NCBI GenBank assembly: GCA_902798695.1
Contig: CADBXK010000002.1
Location: 1 to 64,000 of the forward strand
DNA: 64,000 nt
From: Oscillospiraceae bacterium
GTDB taxonomy: Bacteria > Bacillota > Clostridia > Oscillospirales > Ruminococcaceae
Reading direction: 5' to 3'
The notes beneath the pieces were generated by a model. It did no database searches. It was not told the DNA's origin and saw only the letters and a list, made by a program, of their open reading frames with translations. Each line of letters begins with the position of its first letter. The first letter of the stretch is position 1. Positions 8,042-15,875 of the stretch are shown here, piece by piece. The translations under genes and the position numbers were made by a program.

Positions 8042-8979
8042 TGAAAATACAACTTAAGGGATATGATATTAAAAATAATATTGTTAATTTACCAAAGCCT
8101 TTGTCGTATGAAATGTATTTTGGTGAGTTTGGAATTGATATATGGTTTAGTTTTAAATTTGCAACACAAGTCAGTAATAAGTTGGTAAAAGTTGATGTTA
8201 TTAAGGAAAACGGAAAGGTGCACTCATGTTTTGTAGATATTATTCAAAGAAAGCTAAGCAAAAATGGAGATTATTTTGTTCTTAAAGTTAGAAATTTATT
8301 ATGCAGAATTTGGCAAAATCAGGTAAGACCTATTGAATATAAATCATATGGAGTGGTAGCTATGTTTGATAAATATGCCAAACCATATGGAATTAATAAA
8401 CTGGATTTTAATACACACAAGGTTATTTTAAATGATTTTTATGTTGAATTAGGAATGACTGCTTGGGATGTTGTATCTATTTATTGTAGGAAAGCATTCG
8501 ATACATATCCAATTGTAGACGAAAATTTTCGGTTGGGTAGAACCTATTTACCTAGTGAACCGATAAATTTTGGAACAGATATAAAATATTTAAGTTTGGT
8601 TACAATGGAAGATAGATCTAGTGTTATATCTAAAGTATTTGTTAAATCTAATGGCAAAGGTGTAGATTTTTCTGAATATTTTGAGGATAGCTTGGCAAAA
8701 GAAACAGGAATAAAGAGAGTGCGTTATTATAAAGCACCTAGACAATGGAGCATATTACCTAATAGAGGAGCCGAATATTTAATTTATGAGGCGGGTAAGA
8801 AAAGATATAGGTATGAAATTACGGTACCTCAATATCTTGATGTATATCCTGGAATGATTGTTAAAATTAAAGGTAAAATACCAGTTAAGGGACCTTGTTA
8901 TGTTAGTGAAGTACATTTTTCGTTAGATGAAAAAGGACCTTTAACTAAAATTTCATTATATAGTGATTGTGTTCAATAG
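8038..8979 (+). CDS. Phage baseplate hub-like protein (XkdQ / gpD-type)
   Basis: A 313-residue protein overlapping the previous stop by four bases. The middle (LGMTAWDVVSIYCRKAFDTYPIVDENFRLG) and the end (a PGMIVKIKG strand, then CYVSEVHFSLDEKGPLTKISLYS) match the general layout of late-control D/XkdQ hub proteins that sit at the tip of the tail tube. Such a protein without sheath, tube or tape measure is odd. It is the last gene of the cluster; a terminator follows at once. Confidence 0.5.
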   Translation: MMKIQLKGYDIKNNIVNLPKPLSYEMYFGEFGIDIWFSFKFATQVSNKLVKVDVIKENGKVHSCFVDIIQRKLSKNGDYFVLKVRNLLCRIWQNQVRPIEYKSYGVVAMFDKYAKPYGINKLDFNTHKVILNDFYVELGMTAWDVVSIYCRKAFDTYPIVDENFRLGRTYLPSEPINFGTDIKYLSLVTMEDRSSVISKVFVKSNGKGVDFSEYFEDSLAKETGIKRVRYYKAPRQWSILPNRGAEYLIYEAGKKRYRYEITVPQYLDVYPGMIVKIKGKIPVKGPCYVSEVHFSLDEKGPLTKISLYSDCVQ

Positions 8980-8985
8980 AATTAG

Positions 8986-9022
8986 AAGCAACTAAAATTT
9001 TAATTTTTGGTTGCTTTTATTT
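8986..9022 (+). terminator. Intrinsic terminator closing the phage-like cluster
   Basis: A 12-bp stem (8986-8997 with 9005-9016, one wobble pair) followed by a T-rich tract. It ends seven bases after the hub-like gene and before the pst promoter. Confidence 0.8.
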
Positions 9023-9051
9023 TGTTCATATAGGTTGATGTAAAATAGCGG

Positions 9052-9080
9052 TTGAAGTTTATAGATATTTGTAGTACAAT
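9052..9080 (+). promoter_or_regulatory. pst operon promoter
   Basis: TTGAAG (9052-9057), exactly 17 bases, TACAAT (9075-9080). I see no clear Pho-box direct repeats, so phosphate control is not shown by sequence. Confidence 0.7.
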
Positions 9081-9138
9081 TTTTATGATATTTGAAAATA
9101 TTCTTATTTAAAAATATAATATGGGTGGTTTAACATAT

Positions 9139-9981
9139 ATGAACAAAAATATGTTTGTGGTTGTAACATTTTTTGTGATTTCTATAACTATGATTTTTAG
9201 TGGATGCGTTAAGAAAAATATTGAGTTGAACTCTGTTTTATCTGGTAATTTACAAATGGTTGGATCTTCTTCTATGCAAGAAGTTTGTGATAAGTTAGCC
9301 AATGATTTTATGAAAAAATATCCTAAAATAGATGTTGTTAAAAGTGGAACAGGTTCGGGAGAAGCTCCAAGAGTTGTGAAAGATGGTGTTGCTCAAATAG
9401 GAGATATATCTCGTGAGTTAACTGAAGAAGAAAATCCAGAGTATTTTGATAAATATAATATAGCAATAGACGGAATAGCTATTTGTGTTAATAAGGAAAA
9501 TGGAGTAAAAAATCTTTCGATAAATCAAATATCTGAAATTTTTGCAGGGAAAATACAAAATTGGAATGAAGTTGGAGGACGTGACGGATTAATAACAGTT
9601 GTTGGAAGAGATGCTGCTTCCGGAACAAGAACTGATTTTGAAAAAAATATTAATACAAAAAACAATTGTCAATATTCTGTTGAGTTAGATAGCAGTGGGA
9701 AGGTTAAAGAAAAGGTGAAAAGTGATCCTAATGCGATAGGATATATATCTTTTTCAGGAATGGATGACTTTGTAAATGTTATTAATGTTGATGGAGTTAA
9801 ACCGACAGATGAAAACATATTGAATGGGAGCTATAAACTTAGCAGGTTTTTTATACAAATTGTAAAAAAACAAACTTGTGATGAGTTAGTTAAAGCTTGG
9901 ATTGATTATGTCTATTCTGATGAGGGGCGAGAGCTCATAAAGAAGGCTAAATTAATTCCAATTTCAAGAGAATTTAGTTAA
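9139..9981 (+). CDS. pstS: Phosphate ABC transporter substrate-binding lipoprotein PstS
   Basis: A 280-residue lipoprotein that captures inorganic phosphate outside the membrane. A signal peptide with lipobox (FSGC) is followed by the PstS pattern: LQMVGSSSMQEV, KSGTGSGEAPRVV, the long helix segments, and VVGRDAASGTRTDFE, whose Ser and Arg ligands contact phosphate. It is the first gene of pstSCAB-phoU. ATG 9139 follows GGGTGG; the upstream ATG at 9121 lies within that ribosome site. Confidence 0.95.
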   Translation: MNKNMFVVVTFFVISITMIFSGCVKKNIELNSVLSGNLQMVGSSSMQEVCDKLANDFMKKYPKIDVVKSGTGSGEAPRVVKDGVAQIGDISRELTEEENPEYFDKYNIAIDGIAICVNKENGVKNLSINQISEIFAGKIQNWNEVGGRDGLITVVGRDAASGTRTDFEKNINTKNNCQYSVELDSSGKVKEKVKSDPNAIGYISFSGMDDFVNVINVDGVKPTDENILNGSYKLSRFFIQIVKKQTCDELVKAWIDYVYSDEGRELIKKAKLIPISREFS

Positions 9982-10017
9982 GTTATAATTTATGTTTTTG
10001 TTGAGGGGTTAAAATTA

Positions 10018-11388
10018 ATGGATATGTTTTTAGAAAAGAAAGAATTTTTAAATCAAAATAAAAAGTTTTTTCTAATTATACTGCTCAGTATTTTAATGTT
10101 AATATGTTTTTTATTGCCATATGTTCAGATAATTATAAATCAAGATAATTTTTGTGTTACTAGTTTAGACATATTGATGAATTCAAAATTACATGTTACA
10201 AATGCTGGCAGTGAAGCCGACATAAATTTTCCTAATGTTATGAGAATTTCGGTTTTTCTAGCAGTTTTGTCCCCTCTGGCTGGTGTTTTATTTATATTGT
10301 TAAAAAAGAGGATACTTGCCGCTGAGAGCTTTGTTATTGGAGCAATAACCCCTATATTGTCATTAATAACAGTTAGTGATTTGAAAAGACAAATAGTTGA
10401 CTTAAATATTAGTAGTAATAGAGTTTATATTGGGTTTATATGGCCGTTTTTCTTAACATTAATATTTGGAATTGCTTGTGCAATATTTAGTGTTTGGTTG
10501 AATGGTGGAGAAAAGCTTGCAGAGGCTGTGTTTTTTTGTTTTGCTTCTATATCTGTTGGATTAGTTTTTTTAATAACATTGTACATGATTATTTCTGGAC
10601 TACCAGCTATTATTGAAGTAGGAATTTTTAATTTTTTGTTTGGTTTTGAGTGGGATCCATCTTGTGGGAAGTATGGAATTTTATATTTGATATTGGCGTC
10701 TCTTTTTGGAACTTTTGGCGCAGTAATTATTGGAGTTCCTGTTGGAGTTTTAACAGCTGTGTTTTTGTCTGAAATAGCTTCAAAGAAGATTGGTTTTTTT
10801 GTTAGACCTATTGTAGAATTGTTAGCAGGAATACCATCTGTAATATATGGTTTTTTTGGAATGATGATCATTGTTCCGTTTATTAGGAATGTGTTTTCTG
10901 ACTTTAGAACATTTAGTCAAAAACCTGTTGTTGGAGATTCTTTGCTTGCTGTAATGTTAGTTTTGGCGATTATGGTATTGCCAACAATAATTAGTACGGC
11001 AGAAACTGCAATTAGAGCTATTCCAAAATCATATAAGGAAGCTTCTCTAGGACTTGGAGCAACTCATATTCAAACAATTTTTAAGGTGACTTTGCCTGCA
11101 GCTAGATCGGGCATTTTGTCTGGAATTGTTTTAGGTGTGGGTCGAGCTATTGGAGAAACTATGGCTGTTATAATGGTTGCTGGAAATATTGTGAATTTTC
11201 CTGAGTTGTTGGGATCTGTTAGACTATTAACTACTGGTATTGCTATAGATATGGCATATTCTTCTGGTTTGTTTAGACAGTCTCTTTTTGGAATAGGATT
11301 GGTTTTATTTGTTTTTATAATGATTGTTAATATAAGTTTTATGAAAATATCCAAGAGAGGTGTGCAAATAGATGCAACAAATAGATAA
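10018..11388 (+). CDS. pstC: Phosphate permease PstC with N-terminal membrane extension
   Basis: An inner-membrane permease half of the phosphate importer. Residues from about 161 on match PstC: EWDPSCGKYGILYLILASLFGT, GVPVGVLTAVFLSEI, the ATPase-coupling EAA-type loop (YKEASLGLGATHIQTIFKVTLP) and GRAIGETMAV. At 456 residues it is ~150 longer than usual. The extra N-terminus contains about four more hydrophobic segments (near residues 20-42, 75-95, 102-120, 138-160), which I do not recognise. It overlaps pstA by 17 bases. Confidence 0.9.
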   Translation: MDMFLEKKEFLNQNKKFFLIILLSILMLICFLLPYVQIIINQDNFCVTSLDILMNSKLHVTNAGSEADINFPNVMRISVFLAVLSPLAGVLFILLKKRILAAESFVIGAITPILSLITVSDLKRQIVDLNISSNRVYIGFIWPFFLTLIFGIACAIFSVWLNGGEKLAEAVFFCFASISVGLVFLITLYMIISGLPAIIEVGIFNFLFGFEWDPSCGKYGILYLILASLFGTFGAVIIGVPVGVLTAVFLSEIASKKIGFFVRPIVELLAGIPSVIYGFFGMMIIVPFIRNVFSDFRTFSQKPVVGDSLLAVMLVLAIMVLPTIISTAETAIRAIPKSYKEASLGLGATHIQTIFKVTLPAARSGILSGIVLGVGRAIGETMAVIMVAGNIVNFPELLGSVRLLTTGIAIDMAYSSGLFRQSLFGIGLVLFVFIMIVNISFMKISKRGVQIDATNR

Positions 11389-12259
11389 GACAGAGAGTGA
11401 TGTGAGAAAAAATATATCTCTATATTCAAAAAGAGTTAGAAAGTCTGATGTTGTTTTAAAGATGTTAATATATTTTTCTGCATTACTTACCGTTGGCTTT
11501 TTTATTTTATTAATTGCATATATCATCGTTAATGGAGCAGGATATATTTCTTTGGACTTCTTGTTGTCGTCTGCCGAAAGTGATGGACTATTACCAATAA
11601 TTATTAATACGCTGTATGTTGAATTTTTTACATTGATATTTGCAATTCCGATAGGTATTGGTGCAGCAATATATTTAACCCAATATGTTAAACAGGGAAA
11701 GTTTGTTAAATTAATTAGATTTTCCACTGAAACTTTGGCAGGAATTCCGTCAATTTTATTTGGTTTGTTTGGATATGCGATATTTTGTGTTTTGTTTGGT
11801 CTAGGGTCTTCGATAATAGCTGGATGTTTAACTATGATAATTTGTGTTTTACCCGGAATAATTAGAACAACCGAAGAAGCATTGCTTACAGTTCCTAATT
11901 CATATAAAAATGGTGCATTGGCATTAGGAGCGGGGAAATTTCGAACCATATTTGAGATTGTTTTGCCATGTGCGGTTCCTGGGATTTTAACTTCGGTTAT
12001 TTTAGCTGTTGGTAGGATTATGGGAGAATCGGCGGCGTTTTTGTTAACAATAGGAACTGGAACTAAAATGCCAAAAGAAGTGTTTAGTCATATTTTTTCT
12101 AGTGGACGAACTTTGACGTTACATCTTTACTATATGTCTGGAAATGGTAGTGTTCCTGATGCAATGAAAATATGTTTTGCTATTGCTACTATATTGTTAA
12201 TTTTAATTTTTGTTTTAAATGTTTTAGCAAAATTGCTTGCAAAAAAATTTATACATTAA
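11372..12259 (+). CDS. pstA: Phosphate permease PstA
   Basis: A 295-residue second permease subunit, of normal length with about six membrane helices. Recognisable PstA motifs are SESDGLLPIIINTLYVEF-type N-terminus, IPIGIGAAIYLTQY, the coupling loop SYKNGALALGAGKFRTIFEIVLP and GRIMGESAAFLLT. It pairs with PstC to form the channel energised by PstB. ATG 11372 lies inside the end of pstC, indicating translational coupling. Confidence 0.95.
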   Translation: MQQIDKTESDVRKNISLYSKRVRKSDVVLKMLIYFSALLTVGFFILLIAYIIVNGAGYISLDFLLSSAESDGLLPIIINTLYVEFFTLIFAIPIGIGAAIYLTQYVKQGKFVKLIRFSTETLAGIPSILFGLFGYAIFCVLFGLGSSIIAGCLTMIICVLPGIIRTTEEALLTVPNSYKNGALALGAGKFRTIFEIVLPCAVPGILTSVILAVGRIMGESAAFLLTIGTGTKMPKEVFSHIFSSGRTLTLHLYYMSGNGSVPDAMKICFAIATILLILIFVLNVLAKLLAKKFIH

Positions 12260-12295
12260 AATTTATACTATAAAGAAATATAGGAGAAAAATGTT

Positions 12296-13063
12296 TTGGA
12301 AAAGGAAAAAAATAATAAAGTTGTTATTGAAAATTTAAATCTTTTTTATGGTGAACACCATGCTCTTAAGAATATAAATTTAAAAATTCCTGAAGGGAAA
12401 ATAACAGCTTTTATTGGACCATCTGGATGTGGAAAATCAACCTGTCTAAAAAGTATAAATAGAATGAATGATTTGGTGGATAATTGTAGAATAGAGGGCA
12501 AAATTTTTATATCTGGTGAAGATATTTATGATCCAAGAACAGATGTGACGTTGCTTAGGAAATGCGCTGGAATGGTTTTTCAAACACCAAACCCATTTCC
12601 CATGAGTATATTTGATAATGTTGCATATGGGCCTAGGATTCATGGGATAAAAGACAAGAAAAAACTTGAGGAGATAGTTGAGCGGTCATTAAGAGGTGCG
12701 GCAATATGGGATGATTTGAAAGATAAATTAAAAAAATCTGCATTTGGATTGTCTGGGGGACAACAACAAAGACTATGTATTGCAAGAGCTTTGGCTATAG
12801 AACCCGATATTATTTTAATGGATGAGCCTACATCGGCATTAGATCCTATATCTACATTGAAAATAGAGGATTTGATGATGGAACTTAGAAAGAAATATAC
12901 TGTTATTGTTGTAACTCATAATATGCAGCAAGCAACTAGAATTGCAGATAAGACAGCATTTTTCTTAATGGGAGAAGTTATAGAATATTCTGATACAGAT
13001 AGAATGTTTAGAAATCCGGTTGACAAGAGAACCGAAGATTATATAACAGGAAGATTTGGTTAA
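12296..13063 (+). CDS. pstB: Phosphate ABC transporter ATPase PstB
   Basis: A 255-residue ATP-binding subunit. Walker A is GPSGCGKST, signature [17 protein letters not shown], Walker [13 protein letters not shown], and the switch His is in [14 protein letters not shown]. The [11 protein letters not shown] start and [23 protein letters not shown] segment are specific to PstB. It has a TTG start at 12296 behind AGGAG. Confidence 0.96.
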   Translation: MEKEKNNKVVIENLNLFYGEHHALKNINLKIPEGKITAFIGPSGCGKSTCLKSINRMNDLVDNCRIEGKIFISGEDIYDPRTDVTLLRKCAGMVFQTPNPFPMSIFDNVAYGPRIHGIKDKKKLEEIVERSLRGAAIWDDLKDKLKKSAFGLSGGQQQRLCIARALAIEPDIILMDEPTSALDPISTLKIEDLMMELRKKYTVIVVTHNMQQATRIADKTAFFLMGEVIEYSDTDRMFRNPVDKRTEDYITGRFG

Positions 13064-13088
13064 TAAAAAGTGGAGGAGTTGTTTTGTT

Positions 13089-13727
13089 ATGAGGAAAAGA
13101 TTTCAAGGAGAACTCGAGAAACTGCATAAAATGTTATTAAAGATGGATATGACTATAAAAAGCAACATAGATATGATGTTGACGGCATTAAAAAATAACG
13201 ACAGGCAACTTGCAAAAGAAGTAATAGAGAGTGATGATTTAGTTGATAAATTAGAAATAGAAATAGAAGAGTTTTGTATTGATATAATAATTAGACAGCA
13301 ACCTGTTGCGGGTGATTTGAGGGAAATAACATCTGTTTTAAAAATGATAACAGATTTGGAGAGAATATCGGATTATTCGGCATCTGTTTGCGAGCATTTT
13401 TTGGATATTAAATTGGATGATAATGTTAAATGTATGAAAAAAATAATCAAACTAGGGAAAAATGCCAAACAAATGTTTATTGGGATGATTAAAGGACATA
13501 TGGAGCAAAATGATGAGAAATTAAAAAAAGTTAATGAACAAGATTCTGTTTCAGATGAAATTTTTGAAGATTTAAAGAGTAATATAATAAAAGATATTGA
13601 TATTATTGGAGTTGAAAATTCTATTAATTTTATACTTATGGGTAGGGCATTGGAAAGAATGGCAGACCATATAACAAATATTTGTGATTGGATACACTAT
13701 AAGATGACTGGCAAGTTTAAAATATAA
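13089..13727 (+). CDS. phoU: Phosphate uptake regulator PhoU
   Basis: A 212-residue all-helical protein with the two PhoU repeats: each has an E/D-x-x-x-D patch (ESDDLVDKLEIEIEEF and EQDSVSDEIFEDL) and helix ends such as RQQPVAGDLREITSVLKMITDLERISDYS and RALERMADHITNICDWIHY. PhoU dampens Pst transport and Pho signalling when phosphate is plentiful. No PhoR/PhoB two-component genes are next to it in this window. ATG 13089 follows GGAGGAG. Confidence 0.95.
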   Translation: MRKRFQGELEKLHKMLLKMDMTIKSNIDMMLTALKNNDRQLAKEVIESDDLVDKLEIEIEEFCIDIIIRQQPVAGDLREITSVLKMITDLERISDYSASVCEHFLDIKLDDNVKCMKKIIKLGKNAKQMFIGMIKGHMEQNDEKLKKVNEQDSVSDEIFEDLKSNIIKDIDIIGVENSINFILMGRALERMADHITNICDWIHYKMTGKFKI

Positions 13728-13728
13728 A

Positions 13729-14262
13729 TTATTCTGATATTTGTTTAGCCAAAATCATAGCGGTTAGTTGTGTTAATTTAATGTGCACATCGTTTGCAAA
13801 TATGGAACTTGTTGAAAGTAATATTACTGCTCCGTTTAAATCTCCGGAAGATATTATTGGTGCACAAACCAATATATTGTTTTTTATTTCTTGTGACGGG
13901 TAAAGAGGTTTGTTTTTCTGTGTGGTATATGTTTGCCTTTGCTGTAATATGTTTTTTAGTTCTTGTGAAATTGGTTTGTTTATAATTTCACGTTTAGAAA
14001 TACCCGCAGCTGCAATTATATTATCTCGATCACATATTATAACGGGTATGTTTATTATTTTAGATAGGATATTTGCATGTTGGTTGGCGAAAGAACGTAG
14101 TTCTCCTATGGGGGAGTATTTTTTAAATATTATTTCTCCTTCTGATTTTGTATATATTTCTAATGGATCCCCTTCGTTGATATGCATTGTTCTGCGAATT
14201 TCTTTTGGTATTACAATTCTGCCTAGATCGTCTATTCTTCTAACAATTCCTGTGGCTTTCAT
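13729..14262 (-). CDS. spoVT: Stage V sporulation regulator SpoVT
   Basis: A 177-residue protein, almost the length of Bacillus SpoVT (178). Residues 1-50 are the AbrB-type DNA-binding domain (MKATGIVRRIDDLGRIVIPKEIRRTMHI, then GDPLEIYT); the rest is a GAF-like domain (LSKIINIPVIICDRDNIIAAAGIS). SpoVT tunes forespore gene expression. The start is ATG 14262, because GGAGG precedes it directly; a longer frame from TTG 14277 would begin inside that site. A sigma-G-type promoter lies 35 bases upstream. The gene is convergent with phoU with one base between stops. Confidence 0.93.
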   Translation of the reverse strand: MKATGIVRRIDDLGRIVIPKEIRRTMHINEGDPLEIYTKSEGEIIFKKYSPIGELRSFANQHANILSKIINIPVIICDRDNIIAAAGISKREIINKPISQELKNILQQRQTYTTQKNKPLYPSQEIKNNILVCAPIISSGDLNGAVILLSTSSIFANDVHIKLTQLTAMILAKQISE

Positions 14263-14296
14263 TTTGCTATCCTCCAATAATATTTTTATTAGTATA

Positions 14297-14326
14297 TATT
14301 ATGGTCATGTAATACTTTTTATATTC
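14297..14326 (-). promoter_or_regulatory. Sigma-G-type promoter of spoVT
   Basis: On the minus strand: GAATA, exactly 18 bases, CATAATA. This fits the forespore sigma-G consensus (GHATR, 17-18 bases, CATWHTA). It places the transcription start about 28 bases before the SpoVT start codon. In Bacillus spoVT is also a sigma-G gene, so motif and gene agree. Confidence 0.7.
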
Positions 14327-14348
14327 ATTGTGTTATTGAAACGTTAAA

Positions 14349-14377
14349 TTGACATTGTTATGCTTTTGATGTAAAAT
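14349..14377 (+). promoter_or_regulatory. Promoter of SDR gene
   Basis: TTGACA (14349-14354), 17 bases, TAAAAT (14372-14377): a strong vegetative promoter divergent from spoVT. Confidence 0.75.
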
Positions 14378-14462
14378 GTCATTTAGTGTTTATTTTTTGT
14401 CCGGATGTGTAGAATGCTATGTAGTTTTAATAGTTTATTGCTTTCAGAGGGGGCTTAGATTA

Positions 14463-15101
14463 ATGAAAGTTTTAGTAACTGGCAGTAGCTTTGGAATAGG
14501 AAGAGCTATAGCATTAAAATTTTTGTCAGAAGGTTTTGACGTTATTGGTTTTGATATAGCAGATTCACAAATAACAAATGATAGATATGTTCATTATGTT
14601 CAAGACATATGTGGTGAATTACCAGATTTAAATGATATTGACATAATTGTTAATAATGCTGGAATTCAGGAAGGCGACACAATAGATGTTAATTTAAAAG
14701 GAACAATTAAAGTAACTGAAAAATATATAACACCAAATATTAAAAGCATAGTTTTTATTGCCTCTAGTAGTGCTAGCACTGGTTCAGAATTTCCTGAATA
14801 TGCAGCTTCTAAAGGTGGAGTGGTTACATATATGAAAAATGTTGCCTTAAGAATTGCTGAATATGGAGCAACAGCTAATTCAATATCTCCAGGAGGAGTT
14901 ATTACAGATTTAAATGAACATATATTAAATGATGAAAATTTATATAGACAGGTTTTAGATGAAACATTACTAGACAAATGGGCAGAGCCGAAAGAAATTG
15001 CAGATTTTGTCTATTTTGTTAGTGTAGTTAATAAAAGTATGACAGGAGAGGATATAGTAATTGATAATGGTGAAAAATTAAAATCAAACTTTATTTGGTA
15101 G
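14463..15101 (+). CDS. Short-chain dehydrogenase/reductase (FabG-like)
   Basis: A 212-residue NAD(P)-dependent oxidoreductase. The nucleotide site is VTGSSFGIG at the N-terminus, DIIVNNAG lies in the middle, and the catalytic set is Ser (IASSSAS) with Y-x-x-x-K (EYAASKGG). The C-terminal segment SMTGEDIVIDNGEK matches the end of FabG-like proteins. The substrate cannot be told. It is somewhat short for the family (about 240). ATG 14463 follows GAGGGGG; the longer frame from 14376 would start inside the promoter's -10. Confidence 0.88.
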   Translation: MKVLVTGSSFGIGRAIALKFLSEGFDVIGFDIADSQITNDRYVHYVQDICGELPDLNDIDIIVNNAGIQEGDTIDVNLKGTIKVTEKYITPNIKSIVFIASSSASTGSEFPEYAASKGGVVTYMKNVALRIAEYGATANSISPGGVITDLNEHILNDENLYRQVLDETLLDKWAEPKEIADFVYFVSVVNKSMTGEDIVIDNGEKLKSNFIW

Positions 15102-15111
15102 AATTTAAAAT

Positions 15112-15152
15112 ACTAGTTATTCTACGCCGCCTAGTATAAAAAAGGAAAGAGG
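15112..15152 (+). promoter_or_regulatory. PreQ1-I riboswitch candidate
   Basis: Stem ACTAG (15112-15116) with CTAGT (15131-15135), a 14-base loop containing TTCTA and a C-rich end (ACGCCGC), then the A-rich tail ATAAAAAAGG (15136-15145). Layout and tail closely resemble the Bacillus queC preQ1-I aptamer, whose tail re-enters the stem and whose loop C bases pair with the tail G bases. The tail merges with GGAAAGAGG, the ribosome site of the next gene, suggesting translational control. The downstream gene is a queuosine-precursor transporter, which supports the call. Confidence 0.75.
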
Positions 15153-15159
15153 AAAATTG

Positions 15160-15840
15160 ATGAACATTATTTTAGGAATTATAAATATTATTGTCACATT
15201 TAGTTTGTTGGTGATAGTTGAGAAGTTTTTTAAAAAGGAAGGCCTATATATTTGGATATGTATGGCCACGATTGCTTCTAATATATTAGTATGTAAAAGT
15301 ATTACTTTATTAGGTTTTACCACTAATATGGGAAATGTAATGTTTGGCTCTATATTTTTGGCTTCTGATATTATGAGTGAGAAATATGGATATAAAGATA
15401 GTAGAAGAGCTGCCATGCTTGGAGCAACTTCGCAGGTTTTGTTTATGATAATTATGGCTCTTGCATTGCCATATGTTCCTAGTGAAGTGGATTTTGGACA
15501 GGAGAGCATGATGACATTATTCCCTGTTAATATAAGAATAGGAATTGTTAGCGTACTTATGTATTTGGGTAGTAGTTTGTTGGATATACAAATATTCAAG
15601 AAAGTAAAGCAAAGATTCCCTAAATTTTTGTGGTTGAGAAACAATGTGTCTACAATAATTTCAAGTTGTTTGCAGAACTATTTGTTTACTTTTTTAGCGT
15701 TTTCCGGTATATATGATGTAATAACAATGTGCACTGCTTCAAATGTTGCTAGTGTTTTAGAAATTATTATTTCTTTAGCAGGAACACCATTTATATATTT
15801 GGCTAAGAAATTAACTAATGAACCAAAAGAAATATCCTGA
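15160..15840 (+). CDS. Queuosine precursor transporter (YhhQ/VUT family)
   Basis: A 226-residue membrane protein with about six hydrophobic helices. The family segments are ATIASNILVCKSITLLGFTTNMGNVMFGSIFLASDIMSEKYG near the N-terminus and a conserved SSLLDIQIF...WLRNNVSTIISS region. Members import preQ0/preQ1 for tRNA queuosine modification; no queuosine biosynthesis gene is in the window, consistent with salvage. Start ATG 15160 rather than the overlapping TTG three bases earlier. It lies just behind the riboswitch and probably shares the SDR promoter. Confidence 0.9.
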   Translation: MNIILGIINIIVTFSLLVIVEKFFKKEGLYIWICMATIASNILVCKSITLLGFTTNMGNVMFGSIFLASDIMSEKYGYKDSRRAAMLGATSQVLFMIIMALALPYVPSEVDFGQESMMTLFPVNIRIGIVSVLMYLGSSLLDIQIFKKVKQRFPKFLWLRNNVSTIISSCLQNYLFTFLAFSGIYDVITMCTASNVASVLEIIISLAGTPFIYLAKKLTNEPKEIS

Positions 15841-15868
15841 GGTTGTTTTCTCAGGATATTTTTTTTGC
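15831..15868 (+). terminator. Intrinsic terminator, likely bidirectional
   Basis: A perfect 11-bp stem (AATATCCTGAG and complement) around eight bases, then a run of T. It overlaps the transporter stop codon. Read on the other strand it is followed by TTTCTTTT, so it can also end the convergent dehydrogenase gene. Confidence 0.92.
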
Positions 15869-15875
15869 ATAGTTT

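Noticed and set aside
1678..8979. Complete prophage
   Set aside because: No integrase, repressor, replication, tail or lysis genes and no attachment-site repeats were seen; only the head module and a few connector or hub-like genes are present.
9121..9138. Earlier ATG for PstS at 9121
   Set aside because: It falls inside the GGGTGG ribosome site and would add residues before a normal lipoprotein signal peptide.
13910..14347. Plus-strand frame opposite spoVT
   Set aside because: It is hydrophobic only because it is the complement of the spoVT AbrB/GAF coding sequence; it has no ribosome site and no family match.
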